Notes under the pieces: generated by a model
The model's input: the letters and a program-made list of their open reading frames with translations, nothing else
What the model was told of the DNA's origin: nothing
Database searches by the model: none
Position numbers and translations under genes: made by a program
NCBI GenBank assembly: GCA_026120185.1
Contig: JANUWF010001101.1
Coordinates: forward strand, 3,534,001-3,598,000
Source: Voacanga thouarsii
Taxonomy: Eukaryota; Streptophyta; Magnoliopsida; Gentianales; Apocynaceae
DNA: 64,000 nucleotides
Reading direction: 5' to 3'
Shown here: positions 47,981-58,529 of the stretch, in pieces
Numbering within the stretch: the stretch's first letter is position 1
How the letters are laid out: every line of letters starts with the position of its first letter

Positions 47981-48283
47981 CTTCATACTATTGAAGAGGT
48001 CTTCTACAAATATGTTTGAACATAGTTTTATCTTTTATAATTATGTCAGGATTTATTATCTCTAATTTGCAGAGTATTTTATTTTTCTGCCAATGTTCTA
48101 ATGGATTTCTCCTATGTGATCTTAAATTTTTCTAGTTGTTTTAACAAGACTTCTATATCCTATTTTTCACTAGCTATTTCTCCTAAATTAAATTTATTTC
48201 ATTTGAATACTTTAATTCCGAGAAATTAAATTGTTTAAATATTTCTACTTTAGGCATATCTACTGTTTCTATGTTTTCCTGCA

Positions 48284-48700
48284 TTATATTAATGGTTGGG
48301 CACTAGGTAATAGGTTAAGTTCTCTACTTAAAGGAGGGCTTACTATTGTATCTACCCATTTAAAAAAGGTTACTCTATTACCTTCTACAATTATTCCACC
48401 ATGGAGATTTCTGATGAAATTCATTCCTATTATTAATTGGTAATTCATGGATGATACCCATGTTGTTGGTAAATAATATTTTTCACTATTAAACCTAATA
48501 GTGCAATCTACCAATCTTTCATCTATTTTCCTAGTATTTCCGACTATATTCTATTACAGTAGAACCTATTTCTGATTTCCTAAGATATTTTTTAGGTACT
48601 AAATCTTTGTGGATGTGACATGTAGTAGCACCAACATCAATTATTTCTGATAATGTAATGGTATGTTTATTAGGGAATTCTATAATACAAACAATATTGA
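48284..48700 (-). pseudogene. Pararetroviral aspartic protease remnant
   Basis: The minus strand shows TLSEIIDVGATTCHI near 48630-48670, in which the D-V-G-A-T motif fits the retropepsin active site (usually DTGA or DSGA). Further along come YLPTTWVSSMNYQLIIGMNF and GGIIVEGNRVTFFK (48284-48514), the typical end of caulimovirid proteases with the I-I-G-M-N-F flap-end block. A frame change lies between the two parts. Confidence 0.65.
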
Positions 48701-48774
48701 GCAAATTGTTTGTCCTATATTTTCCTAGTGCTAGATTTTGCTCATTATTGCAGGAATCAAAGATTGTTTCAAAA

Positions 48775-49190
48775 TTATTTGGGCTTATTGGTCTTCTTTT
48801 CTTGGCATATAAGAGCTCACACCATTAGACCCATTTGCTGCCCCTCTCGATTCTTATGCAAAGCCTCTAGATTCTTTTACCCTTCTACCAATACTTTCAA
48901 TTTTACACCATAAGCATAAGTAATAACCGCAGAATTAAGATAATAGTTCATGTAACATAATCTTTATCAGCATGCTTGTTATTCTAACAAAGACAATGAG
49001 TACGTAGCTTTGTTGTTGACATCAAGGAACTAATTTCCCGAGTGCATTAGCTATGATGCTGTTTGTTTCCAGCTTATATATTTATGATTGGAAAAGAGGT
49101 ATAAGTTAAAATACCAGATCTATAGATAAACAAGAAGTTTATTACATCAAACTAGAGAGTCTTTAGAGATCAAAGATCTCACTACTCCAT
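48775..49190 (-). repeat. Inverted-repeat arm 2 of viral sequence
   Basis: Opposite-strand counterpart of 44697-44941 plus 46770-46925, with small differences such as AGCATG versus AACATG words. It lies between the viral primer site and the protease remnant. Confidence 0.8.
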
Positions 49191-49293
49191 AATATATTAC
49201 CTGATTACAATATAGATGTTTACAAACTCAAGTACTACTGATACAAGGGAGTAATCCATACGGTGCCAGTAATTTACAACAATCCTAAAGAAA

Positions 49294-49305
49294 GCTCTGA
49301 TACCA
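49294..49305 (-). promoter_or_regulatory. Pararetroviral primer binding site, tRNA-Met
   Basis: The minus strand reads TGGTATCAGAGC, followed by TT, as in plant pararetroviruses, which prime minus-strand DNA with tRNA-Met(i). No LTR edge adjoins it, and it lies between promoter-like sequence and viral coding remnants, so it belongs to the virus rather than to a copia element. Confidence 0.75.
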
Positions 49306-49380
49306 ATATTCTAAACAACACTCTCAAGTTTTGCAGAATCTCTCAACTGAAGGGGTTGTACTTCGTGAGAGAAGGTATGG

Positions 49381-49390
49381 CTTTATATAG
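49381..49390 (-). promoter_or_regulatory. TATA box of viral promoter
   Basis: CTATATAAAG on minus, 76 bp upstream of the PBS, with the triple 27-bp repeat 36 bp further upstream. The order repeat - TATA - PBS is that of a pararetroviral intergenic region, though the leader is shorter than in typical badnaviruses. Confidence 0.6.
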
Positions 49391-49425
49391 ACCATCCTAA
49401 CTTGATTCTAAATGACTTTTCGAGA

Positions 49426-49506
49426 AAGTAAAAGCTAAATGGCTCATTCAAAAAGCAAAAGCTAATTGGCTCTTTGATAAAGCAAAAGCTAAGTGGCTCT
49501 TCGAAA
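49426..49506 (-). repeat. Three 27-bp tandem repeats upstream of viral TATA box
   Basis: Units 49426-49452, 49453-49479 and 49480-49506, each of the form AAGYAAAAGCTAAWTGGCTC plus seven bases, with a partial fourth unit after 49507. Tandem arrays just upstream of a TATA box suggest enhancer elements (inference). Confidence 0.75.
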
Positions 49507-49654
49507 AAGTAAAGACTTTCGATTTAAAGTTGTAGGGACACAATTCCACTCACGTTACTAAAGAAAGCATCCCATCAGTTTTTCTTTCCAGTTAGAATGT
49601 AGTGAGTAAAGTGGGATTCACAAATATTTGACACCAACTGTCACTAAACTTCCA

Positions 49655-50154
49655 TCATGTTGTCAAGATTTCCGTCCTCATCTTCAATCCTTTCTTCTCC
49701 ATCAAAAGGAGGATCATATTCGTCATGGGTGACTTCACCTTATACTATGCAGAGAGTTCTGATCCTTACCAAACGATAAAATTCTGTGAGCTCTGGATCA
49801 CTATTGAAGAGACTTTTATAAGGAACATAGATTTGTCCAGGATAAATGATGTCTGTGAAGATTTTCATATTTCTTGGCTCAGCAATGAGCCTATGATATA
49901 TTCCAAAATGACATGGGAGTTATTATTCTTTTGCAATAATTATAATTATTTATCTGCTTATCTATTTGGTGTTGCATACATTGTTCCTTTAAATAGTTGA
50001 AAAGGAATTGAATCATAGTAGTTATTCCTACTATAGATTGTTTTCCTACAGATTCAAACCATTTTTCCGCAACTACCTTTCCTAAAGGATTTGGGAGTTT
50101 AGCAAAGTACTTGTTACTTAGTTCTAAATCCCAACTTCTTCTAAGCATTCTCAC
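49655..50154 (-). pseudogene. Pararetroviral coat/polyprotein remnant
   Basis: 50154-49891 is open, with LELSNKYFAKLPNPLGKVVA and WFESVGKQ, in the style of a caulimovirid coat domain. After a frame break near 49890, an acidic end (EVTHDEYDPPFDGEERIEDE region) leads to a stop near 49655. It then runs into the promoter-like repeats. Domain assignment is tentative. Confidence 0.5.
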
Positions 50155-50192
50155 CTGAGGAAACTTTAGAATTAATACTCATAGATTATGAT

Positions 50193-50397
50193 TGGTAACA
50201 ACATTTTGAAGAAAAACTAGAATTGGATGAAGCTGATTGGTATATTAGAGTACAAGGTATTAGAGATGATTATCCAAGAATTCTTAGGAATGAACAACAA
50301 GAATCAGGATATGTCTCTGAGCCAATGGTAGAATTAGCACAAAGTGTCCATACTGATAATTCAAGATTTAAAGCATGGATAAATAAAATTCCTTAGC
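50193..50397 (+). pseudogene. ORF1-like fragment of badnavirus-type EPRV
   Basis: Reads WYIRVQGIRDDYPRIL, then a segment ending FKAWINKIP and TAG at 50395. The W..R.QGIRDDY pattern is that of the short first ORF of badnaviruses and relatives (DUF1319 family). It is followed 13 bp later by the next ATG, as in the compact viral order. The N-terminal start is unclear. Confidence 0.65.
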
Positions 50398-50410
50398 AGA
50401 TTTAGAAAGA

Positions 50411-50916
50411 TGAATACACCAGGAACATCAGGAATTTAAGAAAAACCAGGAACTTCATCTTTAAATGACTTAGAACCTAAAATGTGGTTTAGTAGAGACC
50501 AGATTATGGAGCAGTGTAGTGTTACACAAGCATTAGTTAGTTTAGGACATTTAGAACTGAAATCCTTATATACCCTTAGCATGTTATATGAAGAAATCAA
50601 AGCTAGTTATAAAGACCATAAAAATAAAGAACTTTTCCTTCTCTTAAAAGCTTGGATAAAGAAAAAGATTAGACAAAGAGAGGAAGTAGATTTAGAAAAT
50701 ATCAAACACGTAGATAATACACAATTTGAAACTTCGGTAAACATGAATCCTAGCACTAGTCAAACTAGTGAAGTTAGTGAAGCATTACCAATGTATGATG
50801 TGCCCCAATCAACTATGTCACAAATACCCAAAAGAGAACCATCAAGAATTATATCTACAATAGGAAGAGGCTATGAACCATATTATGCAAGTAAAAAGAA
50901 TAAGGTCCAAATTTAA
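50411..50916 (+). pseudogene. ORF2-like (virion-associated type) remnant
   Basis: The first ATG (50411) meets a stop within ten codons, and the frame then stays open to 50916 (144 codons from 50482). A helical, heptad-rich part (LGHLELKSLYTLSMLYEEIK) is followed by a basic stretch (KAWIKKKIRQREE) and a Ser/Pro-rich tail. This fits the coiled-coil, nucleic-acid-binding second ORF of badnavirus-like genomes. Confidence 0.55.
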
Positions 50917-51183
50917 TTTCAGAAACTTCAGGTTTAGGCAATGATGATGATCCCATATTCATCTGCAAAATTGAACAACAGTTTAATTGTCTATTTAGAT
51001 CTTTAAAGATCTATTTTAATTTTATGGTAGGCTAAGCCATAATCTATACTTGGGCTCCAATAACTTAATATGGTACCTAGAATAGTTATTGAATACTGTA
51101 TGATATCCTTTTCAGAGTTATTCTTTGACTAAATATATCATTATTGGGCTAAGCCCAATCTACATTATCAGACAATGGGCCTT

Positions 51184-51355
51184 CAAGTTTTAATGTGATT
51201 AGTTACACTTGCAGTGATCCTAAGAAAGCTTTTACAATGATCAGAGTAGTGATCGATCTGTAGAAATGGTGGGATAAAAATGTCTTAGGATTAGAATTGT
51301 CTGTTTCAAAATTGATGGAGCATAGAATATTATTTAAATTATATATTCCAGCAAG
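51184..51355 (+). pseudogene. Movement-protein-like piece, inverted copy
   Basis: Reverse complement of about 47807-47980. It reads DPKKAFTMIRVVIDL, a stop and LGLELSVSKLMEHRILFK. It is joined at its left to the 70-bp direct repeat and at its right to the RT segment, with no intervening coat or protease sequence. This is direct evidence of rearrangement. Confidence 0.65.
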
Positions 51356-51363
51356 AAGCTAAC

Positions 51364-52430
51364 ATGCATACTAAGGAATTATTGGGATTAGGAATAATTA
51401 GAAATAGTTACAGCCCACATAGAACTCCTGCTTTTATAGTAAGGAAACATAGTGAAATTGTTAGGGAAAAAAGTAGAATGGTATATAACTATAAAAGACT
51501 GAATGATAATACAGTTGAAGATAGTTATATTATCCCTAATAAATAGATTTTAATATTAAGAGTAAAAGATAGTTTTATTTCCTCAAAGTTCGACCTTAAG
51601 TCAGGATTCTGGCAAGTAGCAATGCATGAAGATAGTATTCCATGAACAACATTTACAGTACCAAATGGTCATTATAAATGGTTAGTAATGCCTTTTGAAT
51701 TGAAAAATGCACTATCTATTTTCTAAAGAAAAATGGATAACATCTTCAAAAATATCCCATTCTTAGTATTTTATATAGATGACTTACTAATATTTAGTAA
51801 AAGTAGAAAGGAACACATAAATCATTTAAAGATTTTCTTTGATTTATGTATTCAACATGGTCTTATTCTTTCCAAAAAGAAAATGTCTTTGGGAAAATAC
51901 CAAATAGAATTTTTAGGATTCATAATTGGCAAAGGATAAATTAAGTTAATGGATCATATTGCCAAAACAATTTTAGAAAAAGAAGTGGATTTCACCAATT
52001 TAAAATCCAAATCCCTTCAATCTTTTCTAGGCCTGTTAAATTATAGGGCTTATATTCCTAAATTTGGCAAATTAGTAGGACTTCTTTATGCCAAAACTAG
52101 ATCTCATGGTCAAAGAAAGTTTAATGACTAAGATTTTAAGGTAGTTGATAAAATAAAAGAAGTGATTCAATCTTTACCTTCTTTGGAACTACCACCCCCA
52201 GAAGCTTATATGATAGTAGAAGTAGATGCAAACTTAGATGGATCGGGAAGAGTTTTAAAATGGAAACCGTTTAAAGAAGATAAATGGAATAATGTAAAAA
52301 TAAGCAGTTACTGCAGTGGATTATATAAAAGTAAAGTAACCACTATAGATGCTGAAATATTAGCATGCATATTTGTTTTAAAGAAATTCTCAGTTTATTT
52401 GCGAAATCTAATAATTTATGTATTCCTTTC
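51364..52430 (+). pseudogene. Pararetroviral reverse transcriptase-RNase H remnant
   Basis: The frame is mostly shared, with scattered stops. RT fingers near 51420-51540 (TPAFIVRKHSE, RMVYNYKRLND), palm FDLKSGFWQVAMHEDSIP near 51590-51640, catalytic YIDD at 51775-51786 and LGLLNYRAYIPK near 52030. RNase H follows from about 52160 (VEVDANLDGSG, where an Asp-rich site is expected, and TIDAEILACIF). Stops at about 51544, 51643, 51724, 51937 and 52129. The family is Caulimoviridae. The 3' end stops abruptly at an inverted piece of the same RT. Confidence 0.85.
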
Positions 52431-52500
52431 TACTTTTACTAAATATTAGTATGTCATCTATATAACATACTATGAATGGGATATTTTTGAAGATGTTATG
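52428..52500 (-). repeat. Inverted piece of the RT gene
   Basis: Reverse complement of 51735-51805, the YIDD region (shared GAATGGGATATTTTTGAAGA on +). Marks the right end of the recognisable viral cluster. Confidence 0.75.
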
Positions 52501-53837
52501 GAAAATTACTTGCTAGATTTTCTTCATTGAGACATCACCGGTGTCGACCTAAACCATATAATCTTGCTTACAAGAAATGTGTATGTGCCAGTTATGTGGC
52601 AGCCATGTACTCCAATGGCGTGTGCACATGCATGTCTAGCATGTGCACCCTTGCTTACTTGTCATTGATATACTTTGTGTGGAAGGAAAATCTAATAGCC
52701 TCTACTTACTCGAATGCCACAAGAAAGACATTCAAATTAACTTAATTATCTAAAACTTATCATTCGTTATACGAACAGATAGTATGTCTAATGTAAGAAA
52801 ATTGTAAATATAAATGAATTATCATGTAGGTAAAGAATGAGTATACCAAACATTTTGATTAGTATAAAGGAAACATAATATTTAAGAAGTAAAGGGGAAA
52901 AAATGATTCTAGGAGGGAATTGTTTAGATAGATATGCAAAATATGACAAAGAAAATGAAAGGCAAACCAAAAGAATTATTATTTTATCGTCCTATAAGCA
53001 TCAAATAAAAGAAATAAAAATAACGTTTTTCAAGTAGTTGTAAGTTATTACAAACTTTTGTATTTCATCCATTCAAAATATATTTGGAATAACTAGGAAT
53101 GGAATTAGGAATTTAGGATTGTTATATGGAAAAATATGTTAGAGTACAATATTATAAATTATGAAAAAAAATTTATAGGAGGGGAAAAAAATAAACTTTG
53201 AAGGGATATTTTTTTTTAAATTGTAATTTTTTCTAAAAAAATACATAATTTAAAAAAATTTGGAGAGAATGGAAGGACTCCACCCTCTACCGTCTTCTAG
53301 TTACATCATTGGGAATAATATATAAGTTAGACTCCATAGTCTTCCTCCTCTTCTCTACCCTCAACCCTCACTCACCCACTTCCCCCTAAAAAAAAAAAAA
53401 AAAACAGCCCTAAAATTCCCATTTATAAATTTCACATATTTATCTTTTTTGTTTGAATACTCTTCCAATCTGGCACTTAATAGTGGAGGTAGCAATTTTG
53501 ATGATACCTTAATAGATATCCAAATCCATCTATAAATAAATAGATAGGAATGAATAAAATTAAGTAAATGAATTTAGTTAGATATATATTTAAATGCAAC
53601 AAATTTAATGGATTTAAATGGATATCTATGGAATTCATTGATATCCATTTAAATGTAGAAAACTTATATAACTTATATAATTTGAGGACTAAGAGTGAAA
53701 AATTTGACCATTAAGATTTTTATCAAGCAATTCAAATTCAACGAAAGATTGTAGCATACTATACTGGTGAAGAATATGCCCAGAAAGCTTGTTCTTGAAA
53801 AAGGAAGGTGTGCACCAAATTTCCTAAGTCTATGTGA

Positions 53838-54059
53838 AAGACTAAGATGGATAATATGCTTGCTTATATAGTGTACAATAGAAAATTATATTTGAGAGAG
53901 AATAATGTCTAAGAATATAGAATAATATTTGGTATATATACAAAATTAAAGATTAAGGTAGGTAATCTGCTTGCTTTTATAATGTACAATAGAAAAAAAT
54001 ATTTGAAAGAGAATAATATTTGGGAATACAAAATAATACTTGAGTCATATATAAGATTA
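53838..54059. repeat. 111-bp tandem duplication
   Basis: Units 53838-53948 and 53949-54059, each with AAGA(C/T)TAAG at the start, TGCTTGCTT in the middle and AATAATAYTTG near the end; about 80 percent alike by eye. Confidence 0.7.
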
Positions 54060-54148
54060 GGGAAGATATACAAAGGTATGCAAATAATATCTAGAACATA
54101 TATTGAATAATATCATATTATAAAGATATAGTCTAACAGGCTTCACAA

Positions 54149-54273
54149 TTTGAGAGGAGTAGGAAGAACGTACAGGCTTTGAAGTGAAGGAAAATTATAA
54201 ATGGAGGTAATTTGAGGGGAGTAGGAAGGATCCTAAATGCCTTTGAAGTGGAGGAAATGACAAATAGTGGTAA
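54149..54273. repeat. 62-bp tandem duplication
   Basis: Units 54149-54210 and 54211-54273, each starting TTTGAGRGGAGTAGGAAG and ending GGTAA. Confidence 0.75.
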
Positions 54274-54493
54274 TTTGGTATAATATCAACATACTAAAAA
54301 GTATTGAAGAAAGGATCGTAGCAAAAAAAAAAAAAAAAAAGTTGCGATTATTTTCTTGTTTTATTAGTGTTGTGGTGGCATCGATGATGAGCTGCTCATT
54401 GTTATTGTATCTTCATTTCTAGATCCACTGATCCCATATATATGTATCTATATGTCTTCCACCTTGATTTGGAAGAAAATTTTTATTTGGATA

Positions 54494-54577
54494 GTGATGG
54501 ATATGATGTTTAAAGTAAGTGGAAGAAGAGATACGGTGATGGATATGATGTTTAGAGTGAGTGAAAGAAAAATGTAG
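54494..54577. repeat. 42-bp tandem duplication
   Basis: Two units starting GTGATGGATATGATGTTTA, at 54494 and 54536. Confidence 0.75.
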
Positions 54578-54938
54578 GAGAATAGGTTTAACCATAAAGG
54601 AAAGGACGAGAGAGTAAGAGGAGGAAAAAAGAGAGAGAGAAAGAGTAAGAGGAGACATTTAGCAACAGAGGAGAGTTAGAAGAGTAGCAAGCAATAGTAG
54701 GCTGCTTAAGTAATGATATGATTGATATCAAGAACAAAATAGATGTAACATAATGATATTTATGACTGAGATCAAGAAAAAAAATTAAATAAAATACACT
54801 AAGATTTAGGTTGAGATAAAGGGGGAAAGTCCATAGAGAGAAGAGAGATGGAAGCTGAGAGATGGGTTAGGGATATTACTCTGATACTATGAAAGATAGC
54901 AGATAATTTGCTCATTTCTTTTGTTCTTTTTATTTGAA

Positions 54939-54957
54939 TATATATATATATATATAT
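54939..54957. repeat. (TA)n microsatellite
   Basis: About nine TA units in AT-rich non-coding sequence. Confidence 0.85.
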
Positions 54958-55701
54958 GTAATGTTTAATATATGCTCAATACTTTGGTTCCTATCAATTC
55001 AATATATAATGTATCATACAAAATAACACTTAGGAGAGTAATATTTGAGAGATATATAAGATTAGGAAATATATACAAAGATATGGGAATAATATTTAAA
55101 AAGAATGTAAAATAATATCATATTATAAAGATGTAGTCTAATAATATGAATAAAAAAAATTGATATTAGCTTCCAAATTAGTTATTTAGGAATAAATCTA
55201 GATAATTAATTGGCGTAAAAATCTAATAGCTTGAGTTATTTTCAAATTTTTGATGGAGAAAGGAATGAACTATGAGAGTTTAGGCTAACCAAAGAACAAA
55301 CTGATGAATTTGCTTAAGTTCCCAATAGAAGTATATACAGAGCCTTGAAGTTGTTGATTCTCAAGACATGATAGGTAAGTATGGACATGGTAACAATGGC
55401 CAAATGAGTGTTTCTAGAAAGTGAATTGTTAAATAGGTACTAAAAAGTTGAGTTTATCAATTGTACCTCTGATAGTTTTGCTTTTGAGGTTAAGGCATGC
55501 AATTATTCTTGCCGTGTTGCAGGTTATACTAATCCACTCATAGTGGGTGCTTCTCTGCCAAAAGGCCGTAAGCTCTTGACTTTGAGTATCAAGGCTAGTT
55601 TTCCAATCCAAAACATCACCTCCTACTTTATTATTTGTTCTTTTTGGAGGTGTTGTAAGAGTATTGAAATGTGCAATAGAAACTTGTTGTATGTTGATGA
55701 T

Positions 55702-57094
55702 TGATGCGTTAAATTTGGGTATATAAAAATCACGCAATTTTGTATCCATTCCTAATCAAGTTTAATTAAAGCATTAATCCCCAAATTATACATATGAGCA
55801 AGTGCACTCGTCATTAAACATAGTATAGGGAATTAACGAGTATCAATTCTCAAGGAACAAGTACATACTAATTACTTTTCATTTAATACTTAACCTACTA
55901 ATTAGAGTGATAAAGAATAAAAATAAAATAAAGACAAAATATATACACAACTCTTAGAGAGAAAAACATGGAATAAATAATTTTTCTTGAGAATATGATA
56001 TAAATTATCCAACACTTATCACAGTCAATCATTGTTTTGGCATCCTGAAAGAAGAAAAATAGAATCCACTGCTTTTCCAATTCATAGAATCACTATTTCC
56101 AAATTAAATTAGTAGATTTTCCAATCAAACCAACATAACCAAGGAAATGCATTAAACTCATTCTACATGAATATCCCTATACTCTAAGCAATATAAACAT
56201 GAAATTAGCCAATGACCATATACTCTAGATGAAATTAACTTAACCTTCTTTCCCAATCAAGTTAAGATAACAATTATATAGAATTAAATTGAATTGAACT
56301 CAACTCTGACTTTGTTTCACAAGTCAATTAGAAAGGAAATTCAACTTCATCAATCCACCAAAGAAAAGCAAGTAATCAAATAACAAGACCAACAATTAAT
56401 TGATCGAAGAGTAAATAAATTACAATGCCATGAATCCAAAAATAACATTCAATTACAATTAAAACACCAATCACATCATTGTTTAAAGAAAAAGAAAACA
56501 AAGGTCTTAGAAAGAACTCATAGACAAGCCCTCTTCTTCCCTCTTTAATAACCTTCTTGAAATAATGCTCCTTCGAGTGTTGTATTCCCCTTTAATGAAT
56601 GATTTTAGCTTTGATTCTTTGAATTCATAAATTAATCTTCACTTGTTCTTGGTTAAATAAACCCCTTGTTTGCTAAAAATCATTCTCCAAAAGTCTTGGC
56701 CTGAGTACAGATTGGAAACGAGTGAATCTCTTAGGCAATTCTTAATTTGGATTGAAAAAGAACTCTAAACTGCCACAACAGAGTTGAGTCGGCGCCAGGT
56801 CACTTCTTCTAGATTGGCGCCGATCCAGTACTAGTTTCTCCCAATTTTGCTCTATTTTCTTTCATTTTTCCACAATAGAACCACGGCTAGTTCAACTATT
56901 TTGTGCAGGCGCCGGGTCAAGTCCAGAAATATACAATTTTACTCTACAGCTTCCAATTTCTGTACAAAATCACCAAAAACACTTTTCACAAGAAAAACAT
57001 CAAATAGGAAAATAAATGACTAGTTATTGAATCAAAAGTATCACAAAACAACCTCAAATAACTAGGAAAGTATAGACAAATATAGGCCCTATCA
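55702..57094 (-). mobile_element. 3' LTR of the Athila-like element (1393 bp)
   Basis: On minus it starts TGATAGGGCCTATATTTG and ends AAATTTAACGCATCA. GGCGCC-type boxes lie at 56783-56912 (for example TTGGCGCCGATCC). The polypurine tract adjoins its right edge. Confidence 0.88.
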
Positions 57095-57126
57095 CATTTC
57101 CCCACACTTAAGCTGTGCTTGTCCTC
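57095..57126 (-). promoter_or_regulatory. Polypurine tract next to 3' LTR
   Basis: The minus strand reads GAGGACAAGCACAGC then TTAAGTGTGGGGAAATG, directly before TGATAGGGCC. Matches 6089-6121 and 24342-24374. Confidence 0.75.
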
Positions 57127-58187
57127 AAGCAACCAAGAATTAAGCATTAAGTAAATGTCTTATGAACAAGACAAAACAATTCATCAAGCTTATCCATAGC
57201 AAATTCATCTTCAACAAAGCATAACTTTCTTCTACTTTAAACTTATATAAACTTGTAATTAATTTAACTTTTTCAAAACCTTGCAAACTCATGTATTAAA
57301 CCAAATAATCATAAGGCCATCAAAGTTAAGTTAAACAAGCTCATATTTAGTACATGAAAATTATTCTACCTCTTAAGCAAAAACATAGACAATATAAATC
57401 ATACAAGTCAAGCCATTTAACCAACTTAAGCATCATGAACTCAAATTTACACAGCTCAAGTAGTTGAATAAGGAAACACTCCATTTTTTTTTCTCAATGA
57501 CTTAGGGAATTAATAGTTTTAAGTGAATGGATTTCTCTTCACACATCGTATTGGCCCTTTTATAGTCATTATCATTTTTTTAGCATTTTTTTCTTTTCTT
57601 TCTTTTACCTTCTTGCCTTCAAGATAACTTCAAGAGAGTGTACCGAACAATGCTTGTTACTTTTCTCCATATTAATCCCCTTTTCAACAAAAGGTCTACA
57701 AAAATTCAAAATAAGAAAATTTTTTTTTCTTTTGTCAACTCAAGTTTTTTTTTTTTATTTAGCTAACAATGATTTTTCCACTCATTGCTTTTTTTTTTTT
57801 TTCTCACATTCCTTATTCACAGCTCAAAGTCAAACAAATTTTAAATCTACAATACAAGAATAAATCAACAACATTTCTCATATTTCATCATATAATCTAC
57901 ATTTAAACTCAGAGAACAAACTCAAATACCCAATATAACTAAGGTTAACTGAAATTCTCAAGACTTAGAAAAATCTAACTTAATATACAAGCTTACGTTT
58001 TAATAAAAATCCAACTATAATGAATGAAAAATCCATATCTAAAGTTGAAAAGAAAATCATAACTTCATCCTAGACAAATTATTCAATTGTAAGCTAAAAA
58101 ATCAATAGCATATATAAAAAAAAAATCCCAAATATCATTCAAAGAGAGATCAAGATGAAAGCATAGAAAGCATTGAATTGAATCCCT

Positions 58188-58216
58188 CGCCCACACTTAA
58201 ATTAGACATTGTCCTC
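58188..58216 (-). promoter_or_regulatory. Internal polypurine-like motif (upstream copy)
   Basis: The minus strand reads GAGGACAATGTCTAATT then TAAGTGTGGGCG, about 1090 bp before the LTR-adjacent tract and about 310 bp after the integrase end. Third instance in the window of the same two-motif arrangement. Confidence 0.6.
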
Positions 58217-58529
58217 AATGGCCTAATATAGCACAATAAAATATATCCAAAGAGACTATTAAAAATAGAGGGAGAAGAGCTCAAGACAAAGAGATACTTT
58301 CCATACTCAAGAATTGTCAGAACAATGTTGAATTTATCCCAAGAGCATGTTTCCTTTGACAATGACGGAGTATTCTTACAACAAAAACATAGAACTAGAA
58401 TAAAAGTAAAAGTAAACGAACAACTAAAAGATAACTACCATATAGGAAAAATCATTAAAATTCAAAGAGAAAAAAAAAAACCGAAAGGAAAAAAATTAGA
58501 AATAGAAATTAAACTAGAAGGTCATAAAG

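Larger units (their letters stand above)
39836..52500. mobile_element. Rearranged endogenous pararetrovirus cluster
   Basis: Caulimoviridae-like segments on both strands, interrupted by two solo LTRs (40007-44337, 44942-46769). Minus: movement-protein-like 47520-47980, protease-like 48284-48700, leader with PBS 49294-49305 and promoter-like 49381-49506, coat-like 49655-50154. Plus: ORF1-like 50193-50397, ORF2-like 50411-50916, movement-protein piece 51184-51355, RT-RNase H 51364-52430. Segment order does not match a linear viral genome and several parts occur twice in opposite orientation. Every coding part has stops or frameshifts, so no functional virus is encoded. The small-ORF layout is badnavirus/tungrovirus-like; the genus is uncertain. 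The left edge is approximate. Confidence 0.8.
52501..55701. other. Non-coding AT-rich region with local duplications
   Basis: No recognisable gene. Short open frames (for example the Cys-rich 52527-52745) lack identifiable domains. Contains A runs near 53390 and 54326, the tandem repeats listed separately, and a direct repeat 54047-54138 / 55052-55144 of about 92 bp. Possibly host intergenic DNA between two element clusters. Confidence 0.5.

Noticed and set aside
52527..52745. Cys-rich 72-codon frame
   Set aside because: No signal peptide or known Cys pattern; isolated, with no supporting context.
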